This document shows positions 7,933 to 14,114 of a stretch of DNA of 15,461 nucleotides, piece by piece. How positions within the stretch are numbered: the first letter of the stretch is position 1; every line of letters begins with the position of its first letter. The notes under the pieces were generated by a model. The model was given only the letters and a program-made list of their open reading frames with translations, was not told where the DNA came from and searched no databases. The translations under genes and the position numbers were made by a program. This DNA comes from Microbacteriaceae bacterium (GTDB taxonomy: Bacteria; Actinomycetota; Actinomycetes; Actinomycetales; Microbacteriaceae), in NCBI GenBank assembly GCA_025464125.1, contig JAODLU010000228.1, positions 1-15,461 of the forward strand. Reading direction: 5' to 3'.

Positions 7933-8766
7933 ATGATTCGCTTCGGAATGAGCACGTCCTGCATCTATCCGCTCGGCGTGGAGAGTTCCTTCCGGCTCGC
8001 CAAACTCGCTGGGTATGACGGTGTCGAGGTGATGGTGACCGCCGACAAGGCGACCCAGCGCCCGGAGTCGCTGCTCGCGCTTTCGAAGAAGTACGACATC
8101 CCGATCCTTTCCATCCACGCGCCAGTGCTGTTTCTGACGCAGTGGATCTGGGGCGGCCCGCAGGAGAAGCTCGAGCGGGCAGCCGAGCTGGCCGCCGCGG
8201 TCGGAGCATCGACGGTCGTCGTGCATCCGCCGTTCGTGTGGCAGGGCCGTTATGCGCGCAGGTTCCTCGACGTGGTTCGAGCAACTGCCCTGGCGACCGG
8301 AGTCGAGATCGCGGTGGAGAACATGTTCACCTGGAAGGTGCTCGGTCGCACCATGAAGATCTACGCGCCGGGCTGGGATCCCACCCTGATGGACGCGGAT
8401 TCGATGACCCTCGACTTCTCGCACGCCTCCCTCTCAGGCAAGGATTCGCTCGAGTTCGCGATGCAGATGGGAGATCGCCTGCGTCACATCCACCTGTGCG
8501 ACGGGGCAGGCTCGGTCGAGGACGGCAAAGTTTTCGACTCACATCTGCTTCCCGGGGATGGCGACCAGCCGGTCGCCGATGTGCTGGCGCACCTCGGTTC
8601 CACCGGCTGGAGCGGATCGATCGTGGCCGAGGTGCACATCCACGCCCGCACCGAGGAACGTCGACTCACGGCGCTTCGCACGACACTGGACTTCGCCCGC
8701 GCGGCAATCGCTGGCGCACCCTCGACCGCGACCGCAGCGAGATCTAGGCCATTGCGGCAGCCGTAA
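7933..8766 (+). CDS. Sugar phosphate isomerase/epimerase-like TIM-barrel protein (xylose isomerase-like/AP endonuclease 2 fold)
   Basis: A 277-residue soluble protein of the xylose-isomerase-like TIM-barrel family. It has the regularly spaced metal and active-site residues expected of that fold: EVMV (32-35), SIHAP with His62, VVVHPP with His98, AVENMF with Glu129, LDFSH with Asp161/His164, HIHLCDG with His185/His187, DSHLLPGDGD (202-211) and AEVHIH with Glu233. These imply a divalent-metal enzyme acting on a sugar or polyol phosphate. The superfamily also includes endonuclease IV, but the length and motifs match the isomerase/epimerase group. The substrate cannot be deduced; neighbours are a metal transporter and an export operon. 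The last 15 or so residues (after AAIAGAP) are a low-complexity tail. Its final 23 bases overlap the convergent yhgE-like gene. Confidence 0.85.
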   Translation: MIRFGMSTSCIYPLGVESSFRLAKLAGYDGVEVMVTADKATQRPESLLALSKKYDIPILSIHAPVLFLTQWIWGGPQEKLERAAELAAAVGASTVVVHPPFVWQGRYARRFLDVVRATALATGVEIAVENMFTWKVLGRTMKIYAPGWDPTLMDADSMTLDFSHASLSGKDSLEFAMQMGDRLRHIHLCDGAGSVEDGKVFDSHLLPGDGDQPVADVLAHLGSTGWSGSIVAEVHIHARTEERRLTALRTTLDFARAAIAGAPSTATAARSRPLRQP

Positions 8767-10567
8767 GCCCCAGTGCCTGCGCACGCCTCGTGCGCCTGAT
8801 CGCCAGCAGCGACACGAGCACGCTGCCGACACCGAAGGCCAGCAGGGTGAAGGCCGCGCCGAGCACGGGTCCGGCGTCTCCCCCGGCGATGATGCCCTGC
8901 ATCCCCTGCACACCGTAGGTGAGCGGCAGCAATGGACTGATCCACTGGAACGGGGTCGCGAGCAACTGCACGGGGTAGAGCCCGCCGGTTGATGTCACCT
9001 GGATTGCCAGCGCCAGCAGCGACACCACTAGCCCGGCCCTGCCGAAACCGATCGTCAGCAGGTAGTGGAAAGCCGTAAAGGCGAGGGCCATCAGCACCGC
9101 GAAGCCGAGGGTTGCGGGCAGGGCTGCCCAGCTGACGCCGAGCGAGATGTGAAGCAGTCCAACGAGCAGCACTGCCTGGGCCGCGGTGATCGCGCCAGCC
9201 TTCGCTATCGTCGAGGCAACCAGGCGACCGTTGCCTGCAGTCGACGAAAGAACCCTGCGTGTAACGGGCTTCAGCACGAGGAACACGGCGAGCGCGCCGA
9301 CCCAGAGCCCAAGCGGCACGAAGAAGGTCGCGATGACCTTGCCGATGCCCTCGATCGGGTTATCGCGGGTGATCTTCACGCCGACGGGATTGGCTGCGAC
9401 CTTGGCTGCCTTCGCCGCGGCTGCACTGTCAGTCACTGGAACCTGGTCGGCACCGGACTGCAGGCCCGCCGCGAGCTGGCTCGCACCAGAGGCCAGGGAT
9501 CCTGCGCCGGTCGATGCGGACGCCGCCCCGCTCGAGAGTCCGCCGATGCCGCTCGCCAGCGAGCTCGCGCCCGACCGGAGGCCCGCCGAGCCGCCGGAAA
9601 GCTGTGAGGCACCCGACGCACTCTGTTCGATGCCGGACTGGATGCCGGAAGCCGCGTCCGCATTCGCCGCGCTCACCGAGGTCAGCCCCTCGCTCGCGGT
9701 GGCAAGGTCGGCCGTGAGAGTGGCGATCACTGCCGGATCGGTCTCGGTCTGGAGTTGTGCCGAGATCGTCGCGATGCTGCTGGCGTAGCCTGAGACGCCC
9801 TGTGCCGCCTGGACTGCACCAGACGACCCTGCACCCAGCTGGCCGAGGCCCGAACTGAGCGAGTCCACCCCGCCGGTGTACTGCGTGATTCCACTCGACA
9901 GCGATGACGCGCCGCCAGCAGCAGAACTCGCGCCGCTCGCGAGGGTAGCGAGGCCGCCGCTCAGGTCGCTCGCACCTGCGGCGAGGCCCGATGCCCCTGT
10001 TGCCGCAGTGGCCAGGGACGAGCCGAGCGTGCCGACGCTGGCGAAGATACCTGCGATGTACTGCTCGGTGACTGCCTTGCCGAAGGCATTTGCCATGCCG
10101 TCGCCGACCGCCTGCGCGACTGCGCCGGTGAGATAACTGTGGGCGTCATCGGTGTGGATTGCCAGGTCCGCCTGCCGTGGACTCGTCGACTGCAGCGACA
10201 GGATCGAGGACGAGAAGTCCTTGGGCACGGTGAGGATGGCATCGACCTTGCCGCTCTTCAGTGCTGCTGCGGCATCCGCCTTGTTGGTGATGGTCCAGTC
10301 GAAGCCTTTGCTGCCGCCGGTGAGTTCCGTCACCAGCTGTCGACCGGCGAAGATCGGCGTCTTGGTGCCATCGGCGGCCGTCTGGTAGACGAGCTCGTCG
10401 CTGTTCACGATGGCCGCAGGGATGCGATCGATGGCTGTGTCTGCCTGCGCGAGCGCGCCGACAAAGAGACCGGCGAAGGCGAGTGGCACGAGCACTACTG
10501 CGGCTATCGCGGCCCTGCCGAGCCACTTCGAGCGGCGCGGCGCCTGGGGTGCAGTGGACTGGCTCAT
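8744..10567 (-). CDS. YhgE/Pip-type membrane protein with Gly/Ser/Ala-rich repeat ectodomain and ABC-2-like C-terminal domain
   Basis: A 607-residue membrane protein of the YhgE/Pip family (distantly related to phage-infection protein and the type VII component EsaA/YueB). The layout is one N-terminal membrane helix (about 17-40), the YhgE-type extracellular start (AAIVNSDELVYQ, then KSGKVDAILTVPKDFS and YLTGAVAQAVGDGMANAFGKAV), a low-complexity region of GASxLxSG-type repeats (about 190-375), and five or so C-terminal helices (about 410-433, 456-478, 483-506, 510-530, 568-590). The STGGLYPVQLL and ISPLLPLTYGVQGMQGIIAG segments resemble ABC-2-type export permeases. The start overlaps the mmpL stop by 4 bases (ATGA) and is preceded by AAGGGAG (10575-10581), so it is co-expressed with the MMPL transporter. 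The exported substrate is unknown. Confidence 0.9.
   Translation of the reverse strand: MSQSTAPQAPRRSKWLGRAAIAAVVLVPLAFAGLFVGALAQADTAIDRIPAAIVNSDELVYQTAADGTKTPIFAGRQLVTELTGGSKGFDWTITNKADAAAALKSGKVDAILTVPKDFSSSILSLQSTSPRQADLAIHTDDAHSYLTGAVAQAVGDGMANAFGKAVTEQYIAGIFASVGTLGSSLATAATGASGLAAGASDLSGGLATLASGASSAAGGASSLSSGITQYTGGVDSLSSGLGQLGAGSSGAVQAAQGVSGYASSIATISAQLQTETDPAVIATLTADLATASEGLTSVSAANADAASGIQSGIEQSASGASQLSGGSAGLRSGASSLASGIGGLSSGAASASTGAGSLASGASQLAAGLQSGADQVPVTDSAAAAKAAKVAANPVGVKITRDNPIEGIGKVIATFFVPLGLWVGALAVFLVLKPVTRRVLSSTAGNGRLVASTIAKAGAITAAQAVLLVGLLHISLGVSWAALPATLGFAVLMALAFTAFHYLLTIGFGRAGLVVSLLALAIQVTSTGGLYPVQLLATPFQWISPLLPLTYGVQGMQGIIAGGDAGPVLGAAFTLLAFGVGSVLVSLLAIRRTRRAQALGLTAAAMA
8779..8795 (+). 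terminator. Candidate hairpin terminator after the sugar isomerase-like gene
   Basis: A perfect inverted repeat, GCGCACG-CCT-CGTGCGC (7-base stem, 3-base loop), starts 12 bases after the plus-strand stop at 8766 and lies inside the 3' end of the opposing gene. There is no T-run, so it would have to act as a U-less terminator or with Rho. It may equally be chance in Arg/Ala-rich coding sequence. Confidence 0.3.
9443..10000 (-). repeat. Degenerate protein-level repeat region (GASxLxSG-type) in the YhgE/Pip-like protein
   Basis: Residues about 190-375 are built from irregular 7- to 11-residue units such as GASDLSGG, GASSLSSG, GASQLSGG, GASSLASG and GASQLAAG, almost entirely Gly, Ala, Ser and Leu. 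Leu recurs at heptad-like spacing, which suggests long extracellular helical hairpins. A less repetitive island, with QLQTETDPAVIATLTADL near 271-288, sits in the middle. This is typical of YhgE/Pip proteins. At DNA level the units have diverged, so recent tandem expansion is not evident. Confidence 0.7.
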
Positions 10568-13464
10568 GAGAGCGCTCCCTTGGTTTCGACGGAGGTGAGA
10601 TCGATCGTGCCGAGCACGCGGCCATCGACTGTCGCCGGTGCGTTGCGCACCGGCAGGGGGGTGCCGATCACGAGAGTCGTTCCCGCTCGGGCAAGCCTGC
10701 AGACCGCGTGGATGAACGCACGCTCGTCATCGGCGACAGCGAAGCTGTCCAGCTGGTCGAGCGCGACGATCGGTGTGCCCTCGGCGAGCGCGACTGCTGC
10801 GAGAGCAACTGCCCGCTGGCACTGCGGCAGTTCGTTGACGTGCGACCCGTCGTTGAGCGGTGCAAACGGCGAGTCGGCGAGTGCCGTATTGACCCTCGCG
10901 ATCCAGCGCTGCGCACGGCGACGCAGCGTGAATGCGCGATACCAGGGCTGCGTGAGCCGCAGGCGCTCTTCGAATAGTTCACCGAGCGTTACGGACGTCT
11001 CAGCGCGCTCGAGGCCACCGACGTTGGCCATGGCGACGAGACGCGACACCCTTCCCGATTCTGATGGCAGCGGATGCCCATCCACCTGCAGTTTGCCGTC
11101 AACCGGCTCGAGCCTGCCCGCGAGGGTCGCGGTCACAAGCCTGCGGTCGGTGACGTCTCCACTCGCAAGCAGCAGGCCGCCCTCAGGAACCGTGAAGCTG
11201 AACGGGCCGACCCGGTGATCGGCGGACCCAACGACCAGGGCTTCGGCGCTGATGGCAGCACCGTTCTCGCCAACAGCCCAGGCAACTGCCTCGCGGTGCT
11301 CGCGCAGGTGCTCGCCCTCGATGTCCATGTTGGGCAGCGCACGCTGCAGCCATTTCGGCATCCACCATGCTGCCTTGCCGAGAAGCGTCATGATGGCCGG
11401 CACAAGCGTCATGCGCACGAGGAACGCGTCGAACGCGACACCCGTGGCAAGTCCGAGGGCGATCGGCTTGATCGTGCCTGAACCTTCGGGCACGAAGGCG
11501 AAAAAGACGAAGAACATGATCAGCGCAGCGGCCGTGACGACGCGCGCGCCGTTCGCGAACCCGCGGCTGACCGCCTGTTTCGCGTTGCCCGAGCGTACAA
11601 ATTCCTCGCGCATGCCTGAGACAAGGAACACCTCGTAGTCCATCGCCAACCCGAAGAGCACAGCCATCAACAGGATGGGCATGAAGCTCAGGATCGGGCC
11701 GGGGTTTTCGACGCCGAGCAGGTCACCGAACCATCCCCACTGGAAGACCGCGACGACGACGCCGAACGACGAGAGCACAGACAGCAGGAAGCCCAGTGCC
11801 GCCTTCAGCGGAACGAGAACCGACCTGAACACCATCATCAGCAGCACGATCGACAGGCCGACGACAATCGCGCCGAATGGCACGAGCGCGCCGCTCAGGC
11901 GGTTGGAGATATCGATGCCGACGGCGGTTGTTCCGGTGACAGAGACCTCGGTGTCGTACTTGTCTTTGATCGTGGGGGCCAGGTCCCTGATGGACTGCAC
12001 CAGTTGCTTGGTGGCAGTGGCGTCTGGCGCGCTGGACGGGATCACCTGGATGATCGCGGTGTCGAGCCCGGCATCTGGAAGTCCCTGGCTCACGTAGCTC
12101 ACGTCCTTGAGCGAGCTGAGGTCGGCGCGAATGGACTTGAGGTCTGCGGCGATATCCGTGGTCTGGGTGATGTCGATTGCGACGATCAGTGGCCCGTTGT
12201 AGCCCGGCCCGAAGCCCTCCTTGATGAGGTCGTACGCCTCACGCTGGGTCGAACCCTTCGGCTCGGATCCGCCGTCTGGCAGCGCGAGGTTGAGGCTGAG
12301 CGCGGGGATTGCGAGCGTGCCGAGCACCGCCACGACGGCGAGGGTCGCGAGCACAGGGTGCTTCATGACGCCCTTCACCCAGCGCAGCCCCATCGTGGGC
12401 TTTGCGCCTTCCTGGTGAACAGTCGCGCGCTTCCACGCGCGGGATCCGACCTTCGGCCGCAGGCGACCTTTCGCCAGCCCGAGCAGGGCGGGCACGAGAG
12501 TCGTTGCAACACCGATCGCGATGAGCACGGCGAAGGCCGCGCCGACGCCCATGACGCTGAGGAACGGGATGTTGACCACAAGCAGGCCGAGCAGGGCGAT
12601 GATCACGGTGACCCCGGCGAAGACGACCGCGCTGCCTGCAGTGCCGACAGCAGTGGCGGCAGACTCCTCCGGATCCTCGCCCATCGCGAGCTGGTTTCGA
12701 TGTCGGCTGACGATGAAGAGGGCGTAGTCGATTCCGACGGCCAGGCCGATCATGAGTGCAAGCAGTGGCGCGGAACTCGACACCGTGGTGAACGCGGAGA
12801 CCGCGCCGATTCCGCCTGTGACGATGCCGACTCCGACGAGGGCACTGAGCAGTGGCATGCCGGCGGCGATCAGCGAGCCGAAGGTGATGAGCAGCACGAT
12901 GGCTGCGAAGATGACTCCGAAAATCTCGGTGATGGTGATGCCGAAGGTGTTGTCCTGGAAGACCTGGCCGCCGAAGGCGACGGTCATTCCGGCATTCTCA
13001 CCGATCTTCGCAGTGTCTTTCAGGGCGCTGAGAGTCTTCTCGGTGACATCCGTCGATGCGCCGGTGAACTGCACCTGCGTGCGCGCCATCTGCCCGTCAT
13101 CGCTGATCGAGCTGCCCGCGTACTCCGAGAATGGTGAGACCACCGAGTCGATGCCGGGGATCTTCTCGATCGCGGCATCCATCGACGTGATCGCAGCCGT
13201 GTAGACGGGGTCGTTGACGGATGCCCCATCCGGAACCACCACGATCGCCTGGGCACTGGCTCCCGCAACCGAGGGAAACACTGCCTCGAGCCTGTCGAGC
13301 GCGTTCTGCGACTCCGTGCCGGGGATCGCGAACGACTCCTGCGTCTGGCCGCCGAGGGCGATGCTGCCGCCGAGGATACCCGCGATGAGCAGCACCCAGA
13401 CGCCGATGACGATCCATGCGCGACGGTAGGCGAAACGCCCGAGGCGGTAGAGGAGGGTGGCCAC
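10564..13464 (-). CDS. MMPL/RND-family transporter fused to a degenerate ABC ATPase-like C-terminal domain
   Basis: A 966-residue membrane protein. Residues 1-700 are a complete MMPL-type RND transporter: helix 1 (about 16-38), a first extracytoplasmic loop (40-170), helices 2-6, helix 7 (368-392), a second loop (393-520) and helices 8-12. Both Asp-Tyr pairs of the proton relay are intact: GLAVGIDYALF (Asp246) and FGLAMDYEVFL (Asp609). It should therefore be proton-motive-force driven, exporting a lipid or amphiphilic substrate not identifiable here. Related short MMPL proteins usually end near 700-740 residues; this one continues with an ABC-ATPase-like region. The start is GTG, set by TAGGAG (13470-13475), whose TAG is also the tetR stop. 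It overlaps the YhgE-like gene by ATGA. An efflux or cell-envelope lipid role is plausible. Confidence 0.93.
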   Translation of the reverse strand: MATLLYRLGRFAYRRAWIVIGVWVLLIAGILGGSIALGGQTQESFAIPGTESQNALDRLEAVFPSVAGASAQAIVVVPDGASVNDPVYTAAITSMDAAIEKIPGIDSVVSPFSEYAGSSISDDGQMARTQVQFTGASTDVTEKTLSALKDTAKIGENAGMTVAFGGQVFQDNTFGITITEIFGVIFAAIVLLITFGSLIAAGMPLLSALVGVGIVTGGIGAVSAFTTVSSSAPLLALMIGLAVGIDYALFIVSRHRNQLAMGEDPEESAATAVGTAGSAVVFAGVTVIIALLGLLVVNIPFLSVMGVGAAFAVLIAIGVATTLVPALLGLAKGRLRPKVGSRAWKRATVHQEGAKPTMGLRWVKGVMKHPVLATLAVVAVLGTLAIPALSLNLALPDGGSEPKGSTQREAYDLIKEGFGPGYNGPLIVAIDITQTTDIAADLKSIRADLSSLKDVSYVSQGLPDAGLDTAIIQVIPSSAPDATATKQLVQSIRDLAPTIKDKYDTEVSVTGTTAVGIDISNRLSGALVPFGAIVVGLSIVLLMMVFRSVLVPLKAALGFLLSVLSSFGVVVAVFQWGWFGDLLGVENPGPILSFMPILLMAVLFGLAMDYEVFLVSGMREEFVRSGNAKQAVSRGFANGARVVTAAALIMFFVFFAFVPEGSGTIKPIALGLATGVAFDAFLVRMTLVPAIMTLLGKAAWWMPKWLQRALPNMDIEGEHLREHREAVAWAVGENGAAISAEALVVGSADHRVGPFSFTVPEGGLLLASGDVTDRRLVTATLAGRLEPVDGKLQVDGHPLPSESGRVSRLVAMANVGGLERAETSVTLGELFEERLRLTQPWYRAFTLRRRAQRWIARVNTALADSPFAPLNDGSHVNELPQCQRAVALAAVALAEGTPIVALDQLDSFAVADDERAFIHAVCRLARAGTTLVIGTPLPVRNAPATVDGRVLGTIDLTSVETKGALS
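10645..11253 (-). other. Degenerate ABC-transporter nucleotide-binding domain fused to the MMPL transporter
   Basis: Residues about 738-940 of the MMPL protein align by eye with an ABC ATPase from end to end. VGPFSFTVPEGGLLLASG precedes a Walker A position where the invariant Lys falls on Arg774 and the glycines are lost. TLAGRLEPVDGKLQVDGHPL (780-799) matches the post-Walker-A LAGLL..P..G.I.VDG segment. SVTLGELFEERLRL (824-837) resembles the TV.E.L stretch after the Q-loop. LPQCQRAVALAAVALA (879-894) sits at the LSGGQRQRVALARALA signature. PIVALDQLD (898-906) is a Walker B with Asp903 kept and the catalytic Glu replaced by Gln904. GTTLVIGTP (928-936) has Pro instead of the H-loop His. It is probably non-hydrolytic, possibly structural or a nucleotide sensor. 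The alignment is visual and needs a profile search. Confidence 0.75.
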
Positions 13465-13469
13465 GTGGA

Positions 13470-13475
13470 CTCCTA
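13470..13475 (-). promoter_or_regulatory. Ribosome binding site of the MMPL gene, overlapping the tetR stop
   Basis: TAGGAG on the minus strand: its TAG is the tetR stop and AGGAG is 5 bases before the GTG at 13464. It supports the GTG start and coupling of transporter translation to tetR. Confidence 0.65.
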
Positions 13476-14033
13476 GGGTGCTGGTACTGCGATCGGAGCG
13501 AGGAGCTCCGACAGGATGGTGACGAGAGCAGCCCTGGTCTCATCGATGGGTGACTGGACTCCGAGTGAGTCCTGGGTGCAGAGCATGTATGCAGCGCCAC
13601 CGAGCGCGATGCCGAAGCGCATCTTGTCTTCGACGGAGCTGGTGTTCGTTGCGAAGTATTCGGCCAGCCGCTGCACGACCTCGTTCGCCTGGTCGATCAC
13701 CGGCACGTCGGTCAGGGACGGGCCCTGGTTGATGAACAGGTTTACCTCGCGGCGGTATTCGAGGATGAAGTCGACGAACTCGTTGAGGAATGAAGCTCGA
13801 CCGGCAGGGCTCAGGCTGTTCACCTGGAGTGTGTCGAGGATGCCGCCCATGCGTTCGATGGCCGGTGACACCGCCGCCTCGAGCAGCGTCTCCTTCGACG
13901 AGTAGTGATAAAGCACGCTCGACTTCGACAGCCCGGCGAGCTCGGCGATTCGATGCAGGGAGGTCGCCGCATAACCCGCTGTGGCGAATTCGGCGAGCGC
14001 AATAGCCCTGAGTTCTTCGGCTGAGGTGGACAT
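13473..14033 (-). CDS. TetR/AcrR-family transcriptional regulator
   Basis: A 186-residue one-component repressor of the TetR family. The N-terminal helix-turn-helix is clear: AIALAEFATAGYAATSLHRIAELAGLSKSSVLYHYSSKETLLEAAV (10-55), with recognition-helix residues SKSSVLYHY. The all-helical C-terminal part (about 60-180) is the ligand-binding and dimerisation region and has no recognisable ligand signature. It is the first gene of a three-gene operon with the MMPL and YhgE-like genes (8-base gap, then 4-base overlap), so it very likely represses their transcription together with its own. Two matching palindromes lie directly upstream (14048-14085), overlapping the candidate promoter. The inducer is probably a substrate of the exporter or a membrane stressor, but this is inference. 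Confidence 0.94.
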   Translation of the reverse strand: MSTSAEELRAIALAEFATAGYAATSLHRIAELAGLSKSSVLYHYSSKETLLEAAVSPAIERMGGILDTLQVNSLSPAGRASFLNEFVDFILEYRREVNLFINQGPSLTDVPVIDQANEVVQRLAEYFATNTSSVEDKMRFGIALGGAAYMLCTQDSLGVQSPIDETRAALVTILSELLAPIAVPAP

Positions 14034-14040
14034 AACTACG

Positions 14041-14046
14041 AGCTAA
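14041..14046 (-). promoter_or_regulatory. Candidate -10 box of the tetR-mmpL-yhgE operon
   Basis: TTAGCT on the minus strand ends 7 bases before the tetR ATG with no ribosome site between, consistent with a leaderless transcript. The space where the -10/-35 spacer would lie is filled by the proximal TetR-type palindrome, so operator binding would block the promoter. No good -35 hexamer is seen. Confidence 0.4.
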
Positions 14047-14047
14047 C

Positions 14048-14063
14048 CTGACCGATCGGTCAG
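14048..14063. promoter_or_regulatory. TetR-type operator, proximal copy (O1)
   Basis: CTGACCGATCGGTCAG is a perfect 16-base palindrome starting one base from the candidate -10 box (14041-14046). Its position and symmetry fit an autorepressor site for the adjacent TetR. Confidence 0.75.
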
Positions 14064-14085
14064 AAACTGTCCGATCGGTCAGTTT
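14064..14085. promoter_or_regulatory. TetR-type operator, distal copy (O2), with extended arms
   Basis: CTGTCCGATCGGTCAG (14067-14082) is the same site with one symmetry mismatch. It lies 19 bases from O1 centre to centre. AAA and TTT flanks extend the inverted repeat to 22 bases, so it could also fold as a hairpin behind the upstream permease gene; it lacks a long T-run. Confidence 0.7.
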
Positions 14086-14114
14086 GCCAGAATCTTGCCA
14101 GCCGCCATACAGGT

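Noticed and set aside
7471..8424. Minus-strand open frame of 317 codons opposite corA and the isomerase-like gene
   Set aside because: It spans two good plus-strand genes and their promoter gap and has no domain or start signal.
9443..10000. Possible DNA tandem-repeat array or CRISPR-like structure
   Set aside because: The repetition is at protein level only; nucleotide units are diverged, of unequal length and lie within an open coding frame.
12004..13137. Plus-strand open frame of 377 codons antisense to the MMPL gene
   Set aside because: Its translation is rich in Asp, Glu, Arg and His with no domain, and it lies wholly opposite a well-supported transporter. Long antisense frames are normal in high-GC DNA.
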